Made by a program: the position numbers and the translations under genes | Notes under the pieces: model-generated | Told to the model about the DNA's origin: nothing | Seen by the model: only the letters and a program-made list of their open reading frames with translations | The model's database searches: none | In this document: piece after piece, positions 35,286 to 47,851 of the stretch | Numbering within the stretch: position 1 is the stretch's first letter | Layout of the letters: each line of letters opens with the position of its first letter | Source of the DNA: Forficula auricularia | Lineage: Eukaryota; Arthropoda; Insecta; Dermaptera; Forficulidae | Assembly (NCBI GenBank): GCA_024734495.1 | Contig: JALMQS010000128.1 | Location: 17,849,079-17,913,078, forward strand | Reading direction: 5' to 3' | DNA length: 64,000 nucleotides

Positions 35286-36641
35286 TTTATTTCGACTGAT
35301 GCAGCCTAGATTAGTAATTTTGGTTGTGAATATCAACAAAAATGACAACTCTAATAATAATTGAAGAAAAAATCATTTGTAGATTGCATTAGAATATTAT
35401 GCCAGCAAATGTACTGCGAAGCGAAAATGTTTGATAACAACTCCTTTAGAGAATACTAGATATTCGATGAAAGTAAAAGAAGAAAAACTATTTTTAAAAC
35501 TATTTTATTTTATAATAACTAACAAAATGTCAAATTCTTTATGAAGAAAATTAAGAAATAAATTCCAATCTCTTATATAATTTTTCATAATGCAGTTTGA
35601 ATCAAATGGATTTCTTAACTTTAACATCGCCACCAATAAAATGTTGCGAAATTTCGAAGAAAAAAATCTTGATATTAAATATATTTATATCCTATTTGAA
35701 TTGAATGAGGCGGCGTAAAATAAAAGTAATTGAATGTTGTTATCCTCTATCCAAAGGCGGATCTAGGAGGAGGGGGCCACAGGAGCGCGTGACCCCCAGA
35801 GGATTGAAAATATTGTTTTTAAATAGTAAAGTAAGGATTTTACATTATTGCATTCAAATTCTATCTAAGTAAAAATACATACAGAAAAATATGTTAATAT
35901 TTTCATTAATGCGTAACGAAAAAACTGTTTAAAACAAGAGAGAGTATTTTTCAAGCCATTTTGGTTTACTTCATTCCAAATCTGCTGAACTTAATTCTCA
36001 CACAAAATTTAGAGTCAAAGCGATCTCTTTTGGAACAATTAGATTTTTTATTATTTTGGCAGATATCTAACAGATGGTCTAACACTTATTTCCAATTCAC
36101 ATTATTACAATTACCTATAATAGGTACTTAAGACCGAGATAGTTTCCTAGACCTCGGTCCTAACTCGAGTTTCATAAAAAAAAAAAAAATAATAAAGATT
36201 AGTAGATATGCGACTGTAGTACCCCTTAATGATATAGAAAATAGCAGATAGAAGAATAATCTGACTAAAATACCATTAAAGAAATGCAAATAATTCTATT
36301 TAAATTTTTATTGTTCTGCTATTCATAGGAGTATATACTTTATAATTTTCTTCATCTTAATTGAATTTAATTTAAATTATTCATTGAAATGTTTTAAAAA
36401 TTTTGATGAGATTAAATCCACCTAAATCTTTTCAATTGATTTTAGAAAATTTTAATTAAATATCCATGAATTTAAAAGGCCCATTAATGATGTGTTGAAA
36501 TTTACCCCTTGGAGTTAGACAACTTAACACGCACCAAAGAAAAATATGAAGAAATGGAGATTAAAATATGTATTATTGGTTTTACAATATTATTATTATT
36601 ATTAATAAGCATATAAATCAACATTCTTCTACTTCCAATAT

Positions 36642-36895
36642 CCGGGTTGATAGTGGGCCAATGATAGTTACTAGTTTTTTTTGGATTTTGGATTTTAATA
36701 TTTTATCAACAAACTTAAATAGTAATTTGTATTTTAAACACCTGTAAACGATAAAAATCAATTTAAAATAACTAAAAAAAGAGAACTCAATACCAAAAAG
36801 TGGTTTCAATAATGGTTAATAGCAAATCAAATTTTTTCGAAATTTTCAAAAATCGAAAAAAAATAGTAATTATCATAGGCCCACTATCAACCTGG
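36642..36895. repeat. Inverted repeat with GGGTTGATAGTGGGCC ends
   Basis: CCGGGTTGATAGTGGGCC at 36642 and its complement ending at 36895 face each other, with about 50 bp of matching arm on each side (ATGATA.TTACTA). MITE-like; no target duplication identified. Confidence 0.55.
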
Positions 36896-37225
36896 TCTTA
36901 AAATTTGTAGAATAAATAGAAGTTTAAAATAAAAAATTATCAAAAAAATCGAAGAGTACTAACATACAGTTTCAAAAACAAGATTAAAATTTTCAAACCC
37001 AAAAATCGGATATATAAACACTTTACATAATTCTTTTGTATTTTTTTCTAAAAAGTATGTAAAAAAAATTTGAATTTGTACTATTTAAAAATTTCAAAAT
37101 TTACCAGGAAGAGTTTTTTGATGGATACTAAAAAATGTCAAAAAATGAATGAAATCAAAAATTAAAATTTTTCAAACCGTCTGATTTATTGTGGAATGCC
37201 CCATATACTATATAATTCATTTGTT

Positions 37226-37263
37226 AGAGAGTATAGTTTCGAAGGTTTGACCTTCATCATCAG
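37226..37263 (-). ncRNA. Hammerhead relic, family C, next to exon 2
   Basis: Minus strand: CUGAUGA (37263-37257), U, helix II GAAGGU-CAA-ACCUUC, GAAA (37240-37237), then CUAUACUC in place of CUAUAGUC. The one change disrupts helix III. The surrounding repeat (about 37210-37330) matches the other family C copies. Confidence 0.42.
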
Positions 37264-37404
37264 TCCTTTTAGTTAGAAATATTTTATCTGTTATTTCTCA
37301 TGGGCTCAAATACCCGGTGGATGTAGGTATTAATGGTAGAATATGCAATACTCCAAATATTTTCCTTTGAGTTTTTTGATGGGTGTAATATTATTGTCTC
37401 TTAC

Positions 37405-37539
37405 CTGTGTGGCCTGGACGCTGGAGGTAGATGCAGTACTAGACGTATTGGCGGACACCACTTGTGATTTATGCAGACTTTCCATGGCAGCCGCCATCGG
37501 GTCGCCTGAGTCTGGCACCTCCACCGGAAAGTCCGACAT
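37405..37539 (-). CDS. Exon 2 of the Ser/Thr-rich protein
   Basis: Exactly 45 codons in phase 0 on both sides. The acceptor is TTGTTTGGGCAG and the donor is CAG|GTAAGAG, a near-consensus site. The peptide begins MSDFPVEVPDSGDP and continues with MAAAMESLHKSQVVS, then turns Ser/Thr-rich and ends SVQATQ. A symmetrical phase 0-0 exon could be skipped without a frameshift. Its GC content stands out sharply from the flanking intron. It sits about 100 bp from a hammerhead-bearing repeat copy (37226-37263). No homologue recognised. Confidence 0.8.
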
Positions 37540-39520
37540 CTGCCCAAACAAGAACAAATAATCCATTTAGAAATCATTTTTCTCTTAAATACCTTCAATC
37601 ATACCGTTGTCCGGAACGGCATTTTATTTTTCTAACAACCAATGGAAGGAAATTCCATTGGTTTCTTTCAATGGACCTCGTAAACTGTTTAAATTTATTG
37701 CCCCAGTTAATCAAATTTATTACAAAAAAGAAAAAAAAAACTACTTTACTGAAACAAAAATTTTAAATATCGTTTTTATTGTTATTGTTTATGTTGAAAT
37801 TGGAGGCATGGAGGACAGAACAAGAAATTCTATGTTAATTTTACAATTTTTTTTTTCAGTATAAGAAAAAGTAAAGTAGTGGACTGGCATCTTCAAAAAT
37901 TGACTTTTTTAAATCTTCTAATTTTAATTTTATAATACTAAAAGGAAGTCTAGGTAAGGAATAATAGTGAAAGTGTTTATTTTCGCTAAATTATGCATGT
38001 TTTCATTCCCTAAAAAGAACGCCAAACATTAGTTTGATTGTCAATCAGTAAGCACAATAAGTAAAAAAAACGTATATCTCAGGATTATAAAATTTAAAAC
38101 TTAATTTATTTTCAGCTTTAAATGTCACAATGTTTTCATTCAATTCAAAAATCCGGATTTTTAATAATATTATTTTTCTTCACAAAAATTCCTAACGATT
38201 TTTTTATTTTGTCGATTTTCAAGCATTAAAATGTTCTTTATTGACTATAATTTTATAAAAATCGAATATACATATATCTAGGTGAGAAAAGTTGTATATA
38301 AGTTTGTTTAAAAAAACTTGTTTCATGGCGTATTCGACTTAACACTCACCCTAAACTCAAGCGAACGACCATATGTACTTGAAATTTATATTGTGAAATT
38401 TTATAGTTAGTGTCCATGCTTGTTTGCCCGAATGCTGCGCAAGTGCATCAAGTAGTATTCTGTATTAAAATTTTTATTACTAAGGTCATGAGATAAGATC
38501 CGGGTATAGAATCTATTTATTCTGGTTCTTCAAAAACAAAATGCAAATAAATAATTTACTTTTAACATTAATTTTAATTATTTTTTATTAACTTTGGTTT
38601 TTTATTAATACACAAAGAAAATTATGTGCTTTACATTAAACAGGTCAGATATCTTTTTGTTTTTAATGATTTTAATAATAAAATCATATGGGAAATTTAT
38701 TTTGCATTTGTTTTCTACACTATTCTATGTTACAGGATTTCTCTGACAGTTTTATGTTGTTGTTATTTGGTAATAAATAGTTGTACGAGGTCGGTTTATG
38801 GCCAATGACCATTAAAATGTTAAGTATGTGAGGCACATTCCAATTTAAAAGTTTTCAAGAGTCAATGACTGATGTGACGAGTTGACACTTTAATTTTTTC
38901 GAGAGCTGGAATATGATTTCTTATGACAGAAGAGCGCGTATTTTATCGAGGGTAAATGAGACGAGCAGTATTTAAGGTAATAGAAAAGCAAGTAGAAATA
39001 AAGTAAAAAAAAAATAAGTCGTATAACTCAACGACGCCGACGCTTCTATTGTGGAAAGTGAGTCATAATTATTGTTTATTTGTTTTTGTTAAAGTTGTTT
39101 AGTCTTAATTATTTATGTAGGTACCCTTGAATTTGCAAAATGCTATAAAGGTTGATATCATCTTGGAATTCTATAAAGTTGAGTAAGGTTTTAAAACTCT
39201 CTTTTGGTTTTAATTTAGAAGCTAGTCAAACTTTTCATCATAGTTAGCTTTTTGAAAATTACCCGAGATTTTGCTATTGACATACTCGAAGTATTTGTCA
39301 GTAAAGTGTTCAAAACTCAATCCTAGCTTAACTAACACGTAATCACATATTGATCAAATTCTATATATTCTTCAGTGCATTTTTACCAAGACGAGAATGT
39401 CAAGTTTCAAGATTCCAAATTCACATTATAAACAATTCTCAATTGTTCCTTTTTTTGACATTCCTCTTTGCTGTGCCTATAAGAATATCGCGACACGAAA
39501 TTTTGAGTTCTATATAAACG

Positions 39521-39880
39521 GTGCTTCATTGTAATTATGGCGACACTAAAAGTTCTTATTTTCTTAAAATAACGTTTTATTCCACACCTAGTGAACTTTT
39601 AATATATAGAATGAATCATATGCCCCTCAAATACTCATTTGCTCGAAACATATGGTTTTTAAACATTCAACAATCTTTCGCGTTTAATTTAGAAACATAT
39701 CGAATAAAAGCGTTTGCTAACTTGTTTATTCCTATGACTTCTAGAGATTGAAATACCTTACTTCCTCTGGCTTTTCTACATCCCACAAGACCCAAATCCA
39801 CACCTACCTTCATCTTGGACTACCAACCCCTGAAATTTCTTTCACTTGTTTTCACAATGCACAGCATCATTCCTTCTTAG
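39521..39880 (+). pseudogene. LINE ORF2 C-terminal remnant (plus strand)
   Basis: An open frame of 76 codons ends ANLFIPMTSRD, then a stop replacing Trp, then NTLLPLAFLHP and a further 34 codons to the TAG at 39878-39880. The pattern R-x-W-N-x-L-P near the end of a polypeptide is characteristic of CR1/Jockey-type ORF2 C termini. AATAAA follows. The reverse transcriptase core is not visible, so the copy is 5'-truncated. Confidence 0.5.
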
Positions 39881-40965
39881 AACAACACGTTCTTGTATCA
39901 TTCAATATTGTTAAATAAAAAGAAGACATTTTCAACATGAGTCTTGATAAGTAGTTTTATTTTATCACTTAACACTATTCGATTAGTTTTTTAATAATAA
40001 TTTTAGTAATTGTAATAGAATATAAAATTTTCTGACAGTAATATAAAAAAATAATTAAATTAAAATAATTGAGTAGATGATGAATGAGAAGGAGGTGAAA
40101 GTTCAACGAAATTCCATATAAAAAGATGAATTTCTGTGCATCATAGGTGAGTTTAGGAGCATCGATGCAATCGAAACAACTCGTCGTTGTGCATTTTATT
40201 AAAGTGACAAGGCCGTTGGTAAATTAAGGTTACACCGTTATAATTAGAATGCTATTATGAAAACAATCAAGGCCGTTGGCATGAGAACATTTTTATTCGG
40301 TTTTATTGTTTAGGTTAGCTGTAGAAGATGTTAGTCATATGGTATCAGACAATAAAATCATTCAAAGAGCAATTTTCGAAAACATTGAACTTGGATCAGG
40401 TATGTACCAATAGAAAAATAAATGATGGAGATGATCGGTAGATATTTGCTTTCAAAACAAAGAAAAATTAATTAATTAAATTATATGTTTATTCTATGAT
40501 AAAGACGCAAAAAGGCCCGAGGACTAATGGAGTCAAAGTTGAAGGAAAGGTAGGTGATTGGAGAAGAACTCAGGGATTAGATTAAAAATTTAGGAATTTA
40601 GCAAAATATTGGCTTGTAGGATTGAAAAAGATTAAAACAGAGAAAGAATTATATTCTTGAGTACACATATGGATCATCTTTATCTTCCAGGTATTTAATC
40701 CCAGATACGCTTAATAGTTTATAAATTAATTTTAGAATACTCATCTAACAGTTTCAGGAATAGTGCACATATTGCACAGTCTGGGTTAAATATTTATCAA
40801 TTGGCCGCCCGAACTTGAATATGAAAATATTCAAAATAAAAAATAAACTAGTATAATTTTGACTTTCAAATATGTAATACAATATCGCCTGAAGAAAAGA
40901 TTTCCGTATATTAAAAAGTCCCCCCCCCCTAAAAAAAATAAGCAAGACTTTACTAATATTTTTTT

Positions 40966-41146
40966 TTATATTAAGGTGTTAGCTTGGAATTGAACCAATT
41001 TGTGGGATAGTGAAGGATGGAAGAATTTAGACCCTTGAACCATGCTAGTAGGAAGAAAATTCCAAGCTCTAAAAGTCTTAAGGATAAAAAATTCCCAATT
41101 CGGAAGCGAAAAGGTACTAGGTATATTTGAAAATTACATATTTCAC
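40966..41146 (-). pseudogene. LINE ORF2 C-terminal remnant (minus strand)
   Basis: Minus-strand frame FSNIPSTFSLPNWEFFILKT continues FRAWNFLPTSMVQGSKFF and ends LVQFQANTLI, stop at 40968-40966. FRAWNFLP is the same non-LTR C-terminal signature in opposite orientation. Similar decayed sequence continues to about 41470. Confidence 0.5.
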
Positions 41147-42642
41147 ATAAATGATGCTATAGAGTGAACTCTTGAGTTTAAGCTTGTTAGAATAAATGGC
41201 AAAAGAGGCATCAATTACCAAACCTTTTACTTACTGATGAATCATTTTGCTTCTAACGACATCTTGGTTTTAGATTTTAGTGTTAAAAATGGTATTAGGA
41301 AATAGATATTTTATCACTACACAAGGAATTGTGTTTTTGATATGGACCATATTGATGTCTAGATAAAGAAGATCATAAGCTTGAAAGAAAGCAGAGTAAT
41401 CACCGATCATTAATAAAACTAAAAATAGTGAAGTTCTTGAGAGAAATAATAAATAATAAAATAGAAGTAATGATCCAAAAATAATATTTTCGAATAAATC
41501 GAATTTGATTTATATTTTATTTGCAAATAAGGAAAAAGTACAATGACATTTTTTTTATTTCAAGATAAGTTTTTTAACAAGCAAACTATACTCGTAATAG
41601 TGAAGCTATTATGGATCAATCACACGAGATAATAAGCTAGTAATCTTTTGACAAATGTGTCAAATTATGTCGACGCCCTTGTAATTGGTGAAGATTAAAG
41701 TCGAAAAATGTGGACCATCTATCTATCACCAGTGAATTTCAACGGCCAATGACATAATAGCTTTTCATGAGGCCATGTGCAAGGTTTTATTTTCCGGCTT
41801 CTTGATATTTACTTTCAATCACTAGGTAGACTTAAAAAAATTGTAGTTTCGAAGTCATCTAATTCCATTAAAATTAATTCACTTTCCAATTTTTTAATAT
41901 ACTGATTGAAAATATAAACCTATATATATAGCATATAATTGCCTTAATAGTTAGAAAATCCATGTTTTCTTCCCTATTTAACATTTCGTGATCTACAGAA
42001 CTCAAAAATGCCCCTAAAATTCTTTGATCTAATTGTCTGTAACCACGATCATTTACATACGGTAAATCTTAGCGAAACCAAATTTAAAAGTTCATTTAGC
42101 TACCGGCTCAAGATATCATACCAAGTTAGGCCTTAGTTCAAATGAACCATTGACGTCTTTCCAGTGACCTACAGCAGTCTATCCAGCAAAACATTTAATC
42201 TCAGATACTTCTGACTCCAACACCCCAAACCCACAATCTTCTTTCTCTGATCTTAAGACCGTGTGAGTTAATCCTGATATTTGTAGTTTAACAAAAAATA
42301 AAAGTATCTCTTTACTTTCAGGTGTTTTTAATATAAAAACTGTTATAACGATTTTTTTATTATTAAGGATCACATCTTTTTCGATCAATTTTTATTATAA
42401 TAAAATCATTTCATCTGAATTTAGCCTTTACTTTAAGTAATTTTGAAGTTTTTTATTTTTTTTATTTTAAGTTAAATTACATGTTCTTGTAAATTAAAAA
42501 ACATTTCTTATCCCTTTAGTTCTGGAGGTCTGGGATTTTCTGAAAAATGGAATTAATTTTTTTTTCAATTTTTATCATTAATTAGAGGTTAAGAATGTCA
42601 TATATACTGAACATGAAGATAATCGTAAAATAAATAAGCTGG

Positions 42643-43260
42643 CGTGTTCTGATATGGCCATCCACTTGACTTTACCATACAACCTGGCCCCTCACATATA
42701 TTTAATATTTAATAAAAATTTTTATATTCATGTAGGGAGGGGGGTTAGTTTTTGCATTTTTAGACTCCTGGGGGCCCACTGATTATGTATACAAAATTTG
42801 GTTGAGTTTGCTCAAATGGCCTGGATTTTTAATTTTTAACCCCCCCCCCCTCCATCCCCCTTAATTTTGGGTCGATATACACCAAAATCTAATCAGCTCT
42901 TAATCTCAATGGACCAAAACTACGTGTGAAATTTTGCTTCGATATTTAAACTAGTTTTTGAGCTAGCACGTACACAAAAATTTGGTAACGCACAGACTAA
43001 CGGACACCCAACCAGACAACCAGACAACCAGACAGACTAACTAACAGACATTTTGACAAAACAATTATTATCTCGAAACAATAATTTTTTCGATGTTCAC
43101 TTCTTAGAGCTTTTTTGTAGAGCGAAATGCCATGGTTTCGCTTAATTTTTTTAATAAAAATAGTTTCAGCCGTTTTTGAGATATTTCGAAAAAAAGAAGG
43201 AAAAAAAGACTTTTTTCATGCACGATTACAATACTTGACCATACCCTGAATGGTAAAGTA
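42643..43260 (-). mobile_element. Dispersed element, copy inverted relative to 54769-55464
   Basis: Shared landmarks in reverse order: GTGTTCTGAT..GGCC, ACTTGACTTTACCATAC, a C-rich run, GGGTCGAT, the CCAGACAACCAGACAACC microsatellite, and CATGCACGATTACAATACTT at the far end. 11.5 kb from its partner. Confidence 0.6.
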
Positions 43261-45295
43261 AAAAGATTCGTTAAAAATTCCGGCTCAGATCCTTCTTCGT
43301 CCTGGACCCTGTGCACGGCTCATAATTGTATTTAGCTCTTATAAAAAATTTATAATGAAAATTTTTTTGGAATGAACCAATACAGATGGACTATTTAATG
43401 AAATTTAATGTGAATTACAGAATTATGAAATTTAATTAAATCCCGAAACAATGATACTCTTTGAGATTTATTAGACCGAAGTATGTAAATGAAGGCTTTT
43501 GAAAAAATAATAATATCTATATTATATGTGGATGTGGATGTTATGACATTTATGAAATTCATTTTAAAAGCTTATTTAATGTTCAATAAATAAAAAATAA
43601 TTTCAACATGCCTATGAAAACCAAATTAGAAACTAAAATTAAAACCAGCTGAAAAATGTTAGCAATATCTTAAAGTTTATCAGGGACAGTTAGTTTACAA
43701 AGAATTCGATTATATTCATATTATGAGAAAAGTAATTTGTAGAAGTGAAACAGAATTTCATCCAAATTACTAAAATGGAAATTACCTACTTGAGGTTTGA
43801 GTATCTGCTCCATTTTTTTAAATAAATGATTTTAAATTTAGAAGAAAGGAAGAGTTTCGCTAATTCTGGCAATACTACGAGATAACAATCAAAAATATAA
43901 GTACTATGTACCCAGAGTTTTTTTTCGGAGTGTACCTTATTTAAGGTTCAGTTCAAACGTAAAAGACCCTATTAGTGTCGATCCAGTCGTCTGTCCGTCC
44001 GTCAGTCGTAAACCAAAGAAGGTACAAACTTGAAATCTACTAATTATATTTGTATTGTATTTATTTTGCCCGAAATCAAAAATCATATTAAAATTTTAAT
44101 AAGATGATAGTTTTAGATCCACCTAGAAAAGAACTCCATCGAAAAAAATTATTAAGATCCTAGATAAATTGAGAATTTCGGATAAATATTCGTGTTAGGT
44201 CACCCATGTCTCGTATAAATCTCTAGAAACAAAGACGGATTTATCAAAAAAGTCGATTCGAGTTCGCTATTTTTGTAAAAATATAATTTTGAGAATCTGC
44301 TTTGCTACTATTCTTAACATTGAGGATGGATGCGGGCCAGATAGTAGAATTAAGTTATATTTAATTTAAAATAAATTTTTTACTGGAGTATAAAAACTAG
44401 AAACATTATTGGCATAATCTTTTCTTACACTCAAGCGTAAAACAACACAAAAAACGAAAAATCTTTCATGCAATGGCAACTTCCGGTGTTCCAATTTCAA
44501 CCAAAAGCTTGCTGTACTCCTCCTAACTTATAATTTAGTATGGCTCTGAGACATACGGTCGTGAAACGCAGGGTGGTACATTGGTAACATACGTATTAAT
44601 ACATAAGCACGAGCCAATGGATTTTCGATCACTTTTTGTCCACTGGGGACCACATTATCCGTTTTTTTCCTAAACCCGGTAAAGGCATCAATTTCTTACA
44701 CCTAGAAGTGACAAAGCGAAATTAACCTTTTTTCACCTCGGAGATAGAAGCTCTCAAAGTGCCATGACCCCGGGAGGCAATTGCAATACTTTCACATTAG
44801 GTATATTAAAAAAAAGTAAAAAAATAAGAATTATTTTTCGATATCCCGGTATATTAAGGGAGGAGGGGGGGGCGGGAGTTTGAGGTCGCCAGATCACAAT
44901 CTGATGATTTCAGCATAATGTTCAGGGTATGTATTTATTTATTATTTTTTCTGGTCACGATATATCAATAATGATGAATTGACCAAATTTGGTATAAAAA
45001 GAAAAGGATAATTTATTCTTTTTTTATAAAAGTAGCAACTGTTGACTCTTTATAATATGGAAAGTTGTAGCACTTATACTATAAGACATTTCCAAACTTT
45101 TAGACACTTGATTCCCTTGTAAATTGTTTTGATAGAAATAATTTTAAATTAAAATTTGTTTGTATTTTCAAAAATTTCAGAGTAAAACATGGAATATTAT
45201 TTATTTTAGCTAAGAAGCTAAGTATAAAATAAAATTACAGATTGTTCACTGCTTAATTGAGGTGTTATAGATAATTTAGTTTACATGTTAAAATG

Positions 45296-45352
45296 GTGTA
45301 GTTGGGAAGCGAACCCAAGCACCAAAGAGCTATCCGCACCAATGGCAGAACG
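45296..45352 (-). repeat. tRNA-like fragment
   Basis: Minus strand reads GGTGCGGATAGCTCTTTGG then GGGTTCGCTTCCC, a box A/box B arrangement, next to a TGACAGAAG motif as in 32050-32340. Too degenerate for a gene. Confidence 0.4.
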
Positions 45353-45769
45353 TAGACTTCTGTCAGGAATATAAAATTATCATAATATTTCAGATTAAGT
45401 AAAGAACAAACTATTTAATTTTATTTTATAAAATCGACTCATCTACCCCCGGTATAAACAAATCTAGTTTAATATTTTGGGTAAAAGAAAGGACTAAACC
45501 GCTCTATCCACAAAAGATAAAATAAAAAAGTTCTGGTTTCGGTCTTATACGTGCAAATATAACAGACACTTATAGCATTATTAAAATAATAATTTGCTGA
45601 TCTAATCTTGACCAAGTCAATTAAAAGTTCATGAATAATTTCAAGTTTTTATATATCACTAAATAATTATTCACTCGAATATAAAAGGGTTAATAAGATG
45701 GCTGATAAACGGAACAACGATTTAACAACTTATAAATCATTAAGCCCTAGTAATAAAATAATTTCTTTC

Positions 45770-46051
45770 TTAAGTATCTTGCAATCTAAAATACATATTT
45801 ATTAATTTATAAAATGCAGATTCTTTGATTAATTGAAGAGTCACGTGCAGAACAGATATTTCATGTGTTGTGTTGTTCCGTTGTTCGAAAACTAGCTCTT
45901 CTAAGAATGTGTTCCGACCACGGAAAGTTTTCCTTAGTGGACCAATTAAATAATATAATAATAGAGTTCGATTCAACAAGTTTGTATTTGGAAGTGGTGT
46001 CTCAATTCTTCGGCCGTTGACTTTTCCGGTGCTTAATTGCTTTATCTGCAC
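45770..46051 (-). CDS. Unexplained 93-codon ORF (doubtful)
   Basis: The reading frame starts MQIKQLSTGKVNGRRIETPL, contains GPLRKTFRGRNTFLEELVFE and ends with a stop at 45770. It is richer in Arg, Gly and Pro than AT-driven chance ORFs nearby, but no domain is recognised and no splice sites or promoter stand out. It could be a transposon fragment. Low confidence that it is expressed. Confidence 0.15.
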   Translation of the reverse strand: MQIKQLSTGKVNGRRIETPLPNTNLLNRTLLLYYLIGPLRKTFRGRNTFLEELVFEQRNNTTHEISVLHVTLQLIKESAFYKLINMYFRLQDT

Positions 46052-46707
46052 TTAAAACTAAATTCCTGGCTTAGGGCATTCCTCTTTTTAGGCCAATGGC
46101 TTCATCTTAATTCCCAATGTTTCTTTTTTATTAAATTTAAAATTTTTTACTTTATTGATATTATATTTTAGTAAAATTGATGAATAAAAATGAATCATGT
46201 GGTTGAATCAAAAGAAAACAAGTGGTTGATTGAAATTAAAATAAGATTTAGAAAATAGATAATTAAAAATAAACAAATTTCTGAGCGAAGTTTGTTTTTC
46301 CGGGTACATATATAAACCATATATATGTAAACCAGGGGCGGGCGGTGACTTTTCAGTCAGAGGATGCTGTCCCTTCATTTTTGAAAATGTTATTTTATTA
46401 TTCGAAAAATTCCTCGATAACCCGTTAATATAATTTTCCAAATTTAAAATTAGATTTTTTCATTTGATATTAAAGATAAATTAAATATAAATAATATTGC
46501 AATCCTATACGGCATTTTAGTTTTTCTTTTTTCCGCTAATACGCCGTGAACATTTTTTTTTAAATTTCACCAAACTCTTGTCCAAATTTTGTCAGACTTT
46601 TCTAGTTCTAATCTTGTCATTTTCGATTGTCATTGCCTACCAATGATTTTGAAAATTAAAATTCAAGTTATCATCTTGAAATTTTTTATTTTTAATAATA
46701 AAATCTT

Positions 46708-46932
46708 TTGGGGAGTCGAGTAGCTCAGTCAGCTAACGCACTGGCTTCGCTTCGGCATCGATCGATTATGACGATGTTGAAGTGGAGGTCCGGGGTTCGA
46801 TCCTAGCTGGCAAATAAAAATTTCTACCGGCTGAAAACTCGGCTCCCTCACTAACCCTACTAACACTCTACTTATGTGCTGTCTAAATGGGCTTTGTTCC
46901 CGGTGACATTAAATAAATAAATAAAATAAATA
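46708..46932 (+). mobile_element. tRNA-derived SINE with ATAAA tail
   Basis: Head: TAGCTCAGTCAGCTAACGC (box A) and GGGGTTCGATCCTAGC (box B). The body has CTCCCTCACTAACCC and the tail is repeated AAATA units. An 11-bp duplication AATAAAATCTT flanks it (46697-46707, 46933-46943), although the right copy merges with the tail. Confidence 0.7.
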
Positions 46933-47851
46933 AATAAAATCTTAACTGCAGCATTTTATTCATCAGATGGCAATACATTCTGAGTTATGAGCCAGAGAAT
47001 TAATACCTCTAATTCATACATTTCGAAATGAAAATACTAGGAGTGATTAAGTCTAAGTATCTCAATCATCATTATAATAATGGTCCGGAAATAGAAACGT
47101 CATAATTAATAGCGAATCTCAATTAATTTCCATTCTAACTATACATCATCATGTGTGGTCTTAACCGATACAAACACCACACATCGTGTGTGTTCTAAAT
47201 CAACGGAATTTCCTCATTTGTTTATTATATTTAATATTTTAAATGGAAAATACTGTCTGAAAAGTAGCATTTATTCAATTTTATCATTTTATTTCTAAAC
47301 GCATATATGAATACTATTATTAAGCTTATCTTAAGATAAGTTATAACATAACAGTTAATGTTTTTATATTGACATAAATCTCCTAGGGAATTCAATTTCA
47401 AATGAAATTATAAAAAAACATTTCTATGGGTACAATTATTTTAGGAAAAACATATTTCATAAAATACTTTTATTTTTACTAGGTTTAAGAAATTGATTCA
47501 AAATACCAAAGATTGAAGTTGTAAGTAACTCAATTTATAATCAGGACATAGTCTCAGATAAGTTAAAAATTTATATCAAGGTTATATACAGTAAATACTT
47601 GGATGACATTTGAATTTAGTTTTACTGAAATATTTAAATCCAAATTCTTGAATTATGAATCGCCACAAGTTTTTTTTTTTATTAAAAAGTTAGTTGTTTG
47701 TTTATAAGTAGTGACTCAAGAGGTGAGTTGTGTTGTGATGTTAGCAGCTCCGTAAAGGTCGAAGAGTTTTAATCTTTATATTACACAATCGGGAATGAAT
47801 TATTATTGGTTGACGATAAACAAATGGAGGATGAATAAACATTCTACCCAC

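Larger units (their letters stand above)
18250..37404 (-). other. Intron 2
   Basis: 19,155 bp, almost all repeat-derived or featureless AT-rich DNA. Recognised items are listed separately: MITEs, SINE tail, LINE ORF1-like remnant, inverted repeats and hammerhead copies. 25090-25260 resembles 43925-44170 (both contain AAATCAAAAATCATATTAA), another dispersed repeat. GC-richer stretches at 22150-22340, 24060-24160 and 25900-26030 hold no supported exon. Confidence 0.6.
37540..47851 (-). other. Intron 1
   Basis: 10,312 bp. It contains two LINE ORF2 C-terminal remnants (39521-39880 plus strand, 40966-41146 minus strand), one member of an inverted repeat pair (42643-43260), a tRNA-like fragment (45296-45352) and a tRNA-derived SINE (46708-46932). 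The 93-codon minus-strand ORF at 45770-46051 is unexplained. Confidence 0.6.
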
